Positions 62,352 to 64,000 of a stretch of DNA of 64,000 nucleotides are shown one piece after another; position 1 is the first letter of the stretch, and each line of letters starts with the position of its first letter. The translations under genes and the position numbers were made by a program. Origin of the DNA: Alkaliphilus pronyensis (GTDB lineage: Bacteria; Bacillota; Clostridia; Peptostreptococcales; Natronincolaceae); the NCBI RefSeq assembly GCF_009017275.1, contig NZ_WBZC01000004.1, positions 25,664-89,663 of the forward strand, given 5' to 3'. Below the pieces are notes generated by a model. That model searched no databases. It was not told the DNA's origin and saw nothing but the letters and a program-made list of their open reading frames with translations.

Positions 62352-63068
62352 ATGAATTTAATTTACAATTTGACGTCCGTCGTAACAACTTATGTTTACT
62401 ATGCTGTTCCGATTTTAGTTGGTATTATAATCAGTATTATAATTAAGAGAAACAAAGACGAAAGAAAAACAATAGCTCATGAAGTAGTTATGCGTGTGCC
62501 CTTGCACAATAGATTTAGTTTAGCCTGGGCTTTCGTTAGTTTTCTTTTCTATTTAGTAATACTGATAAGGGTTTTTATACCTCAAATTTTAAACATCCAT
62601 AATATATTAGCTCCTGAGTATGTAAATAAATGGTATGAATTGCTTTGGGTAAATAATATAAGAAATTTAATCCACCAATTTCTCTATACAGGCGTGATTA
62701 ATGAAGCAACTTCTTTAATTAGATACAATGATTATTTAGTACTTTTCATTGTATCTAATTCTCTTTTATTTATTATCATTTATTTTATTTACCAAGGACT
62801 ACAGAAAGCTTTTATATGTGAAAATAGATTGTATGCAGCCGGTAAAATGTTTAAATGGAATGATTTTCAGTCTGTGAAATTGGTAGAACCTAGTATAAAC
62901 AAAAAAAATGAAAGACGTTATATCTTACAGCTACTTATAAAAGATACTAAAATACGACACAATTATAGCAGTCCACTCAATACATTAGAATTGCAAGTTA
63001 CACTTGAAGAAAAAGAGAAAATATACGATTTAATTGAAGCTATTAATAATCAAATTACACTCGATTAG
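62352..63068 (+). CDS. Hypothetical membrane protein, 238 aa
   Basis: ATG after AAGGAGGAATATCT. Hydrophobic segments near 8-30, 53-75 and 128-150; then a soluble C-terminal part (about 160-238) with FICENRLYAAGKMFKWNDFQSVKLVEP and YILQLLIKDTKIRHNY, like the PH-type domain of small bacterial membrane proteins (DUF5673-like). Function unknown. Lies among transposon relics, so probably accessory. Confidence 0.65.
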   Translation: MNLIYNLTSVVTTYVYYAVPILVGIIISIIIKRNKDERKTIAHEVVMRVPLHNRFSLAWAFVSFLFYLVILIRVFIPQILNIHNILAPEYVNKWYELLWVNNIRNLIHQFLYTGVINEATSLIRYNDYLVLFIVSNSLLFIIIYFIYQGLQKAFICENRLYAAGKMFKWNDFQSVKLVEPSINKKNERRYILQLLIKDTKIRHNYSSPLNTLELQVTLEEKEKIYDLIEAINNQITLD

Positions 63069-63410
63069 TTAGACACAATAGAGATAGGCATAATAATATT
63101 GAGAAAGGCGATAACATAGTAAATATGCCGAACCCCTTGCGAAATCCCTGCTGTTAACTGATGTAATTCTGGTCCCCTAAAACTTAATACATTTTCCATG
63201 CCTTTTCCAATATGATATTTCTATCTCCTTTGCTAACTCACCTACAGTTTCAAATAATTTAATAATTAGTTCATAGTTTAATGAAGTTTTATTACCTTGA
63301 ATGTTGTCTGGATAATATTCACTAATCTTTGGAACTGCTTTCTTTGATTTTATTTCTCCAGCATGTGGGTAAAGGCATTGTTATTTTAGAAACGTCCCTG
63401 CGTTTCTAAT
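63069..63410. other. Spacer with gene remnant and a partial REP copy
   Basis: 342 bp. On the minus strand 63177-63380 stays open without a start (HAGEIKSKKAVPKISEYYPD ... EISYWKRHGKCIKF, then TAG); it looks like the 3' end of a lost gene. At 63389-63407 lies a partial REP hairpin GAAACG-TCCCTG-CGTTTC. Confidence 0.5.
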
Positions 63411-63914
63411 TTAGTTCATTTTTTCAACTAATGCTTCTTTACTTATTGCTTTAGTCTCAATAAAAAGCTGTATAGCATTTATTATGTCAGAGTCTAGTGA
63501 ATATACTGTATCTCCATTTGAATGTCCATCAAAAACCATCTGATTCTCCTTTGATATTGTCAGTTGATTAGTAACAAATGTACCCATATTGTAATCAAAG
63601 TTTTGCTCATCTTTCCCTTCAGGGAACTTGTTAAAGTTGATTACAATATCTCTTGACAGTTTATCATTCACGACTTCATTAGTTGGTTTCCATGTTTCTA
63701 AAGATAAAATATCAATTAGCTCTTCTATATCTTGTTTGAGGATAAAAGAGTCATTACTTACAACATACCAATAAGCAGTATTTGAGTCTGGTTGCTCTGA
63801 AATCAAGTCAATTAAATTTTTATCATTATTTTTCTGTTCTGTGTTAGAGCATGCTGATAGAGAAAAAATCAAAACTATTATAAAAATTAACGAATATAAA
63901 TGTTTTTTTATCAT
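63411..63914 (-). CDS. Hypothetical lipoprotein, 167 aa
   Basis: ATG after GGAGGACTAAAGTAA. The signal MIKKHLYSLIFIIVLIFSLS ends in lipobox SACSN (Cys22). The rest is a small mixed domain (DSNTAYWYVVSNDSFILKQD; FPEGKDEQNFDYNMGTFVTNQ). Unknown family. Flanked by REP copies on both sides. Confidence 0.7.
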   Translation of the reverse strand: MIKKHLYSLIFIIVLIFSLSACSNTEQKNNDKNLIDLISEQPDSNTAYWYVVSNDSFILKQDIEELIDILSLETWKPTNEVVNDKLSRDIVINFNKFPEGKDEQNFDYNMGTFVTNQLTISKENQMVFDGHSNGDTVYSLDSDIINAIQLFIETKAISKEALVEKMN

Positions 63915-63949
63915 TTACTTTAGTCCTCCATTTTCAATATATTATAAAT

Positions 63950-64000
63950 AAACGCAGGGACGGTTCTTTAACGAAACAAAAGAACCGTCAGACTGCGTAA
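63950..64000. repeat. REP-like hairpin at the window end
   Basis: ACGCAG-GGACGGTTCTTT and AAAGAACCGTC-AGA-CTGCGT pair around AACGAAAC. It is a compact hairpin variant of the repeat at 60022. The element may continue past the window. Confidence 0.8.

Noticed and set aside
1..64000. tRNA or ribosomal RNA genes
   Set aside because: I looked for cloverleaf ends and conserved rRNA segments and saw none; a tRNA search program could still find one I missed.

Overview
The window looks like chromosome of a low-GC, spore-forming clostridium, probably in or near the Alkaliphilus/Natronincola group. That placement rests on gene content and codon style only, without a database search. Supporting signs are a complete Gram-positive dcw cluster with a PASTA-tailed SpoVD/FtsI, a meso-diaminopimelate type MurE, a YhcN/YlaJ spore lipoprotein, a CgeB-like spore protein, the dgt-yaiI-dnaG-sigA-trmK-nif3 block, and two oligopeptide ABC transporters. 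Most genes are on the minus strand.

From about 20 kb down to 1, the minus strand carries mraZ-rsmH-ftsL-spoVD-murE-murF-mraY-murD-ftsW-murG-murA-ftsQ. The main discovery is that murA is split by a discrete 6,400-bp element. An 8-bp direct repeat (CCACCTGG) marks both junctions (1325-1332 and 7725-7732). Deleting the DNA between them rebuilds an uninterrupted 422-aa MurA, and the split falls directly before the catalytic cysteine. The element carries a large serine recombinase, a 42-aa ORF just upstream of it, a BmrCD-like heterodimeric ABC exporter, and a 46-aa leader ORF followed by two intrinsic terminators. The leader layout resembles the B. subtilis bmrB-bmrCD attenuation system. The two element ends, when joined, form a dyad with 16 of 21 positions matching, as expected of a serine-integrase attP.

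From 20 to 31 kb are mostly housekeeping and conserved clostridial genes: lgt, an M16 peptidase pair, a chelatase-like membrane protein, a YhcN lipoprotein, ychF, deoC/pduL, a membrane Mrr-like protein, a YkuS-like protein and hpt. From 31 to 44 kb are two opp operons (substrate-binding protein first, then a hairpin, then permeases and ATPases) flanking a 3-hydroxybutyryl-CoA dehydrogenase. From 44 to 51 kb are a NUDIX CoA pyrophosphatase, a lipoprotein, a flavin amine oxidase, a PilZ gene broken by an in-frame stop, a HigBA-like toxin-antitoxin cassette between imperfect direct repeats, and rnpB. From 51 to 58 kb are rnhA, nif3, trmK, sigA, dnaG, yaiI and dgt.

The last 6 kb (58-64 kb) are accessory: a CgeB-like gene broken by an in-frame stop, lipoproteins, decayed transposases, and a REP-like family with inverted copies. 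Other unexplained structure includes a 128-bp repeat present twice with a compensatory base-pair change, and period-7 satellites at three places, one inside rnpB.
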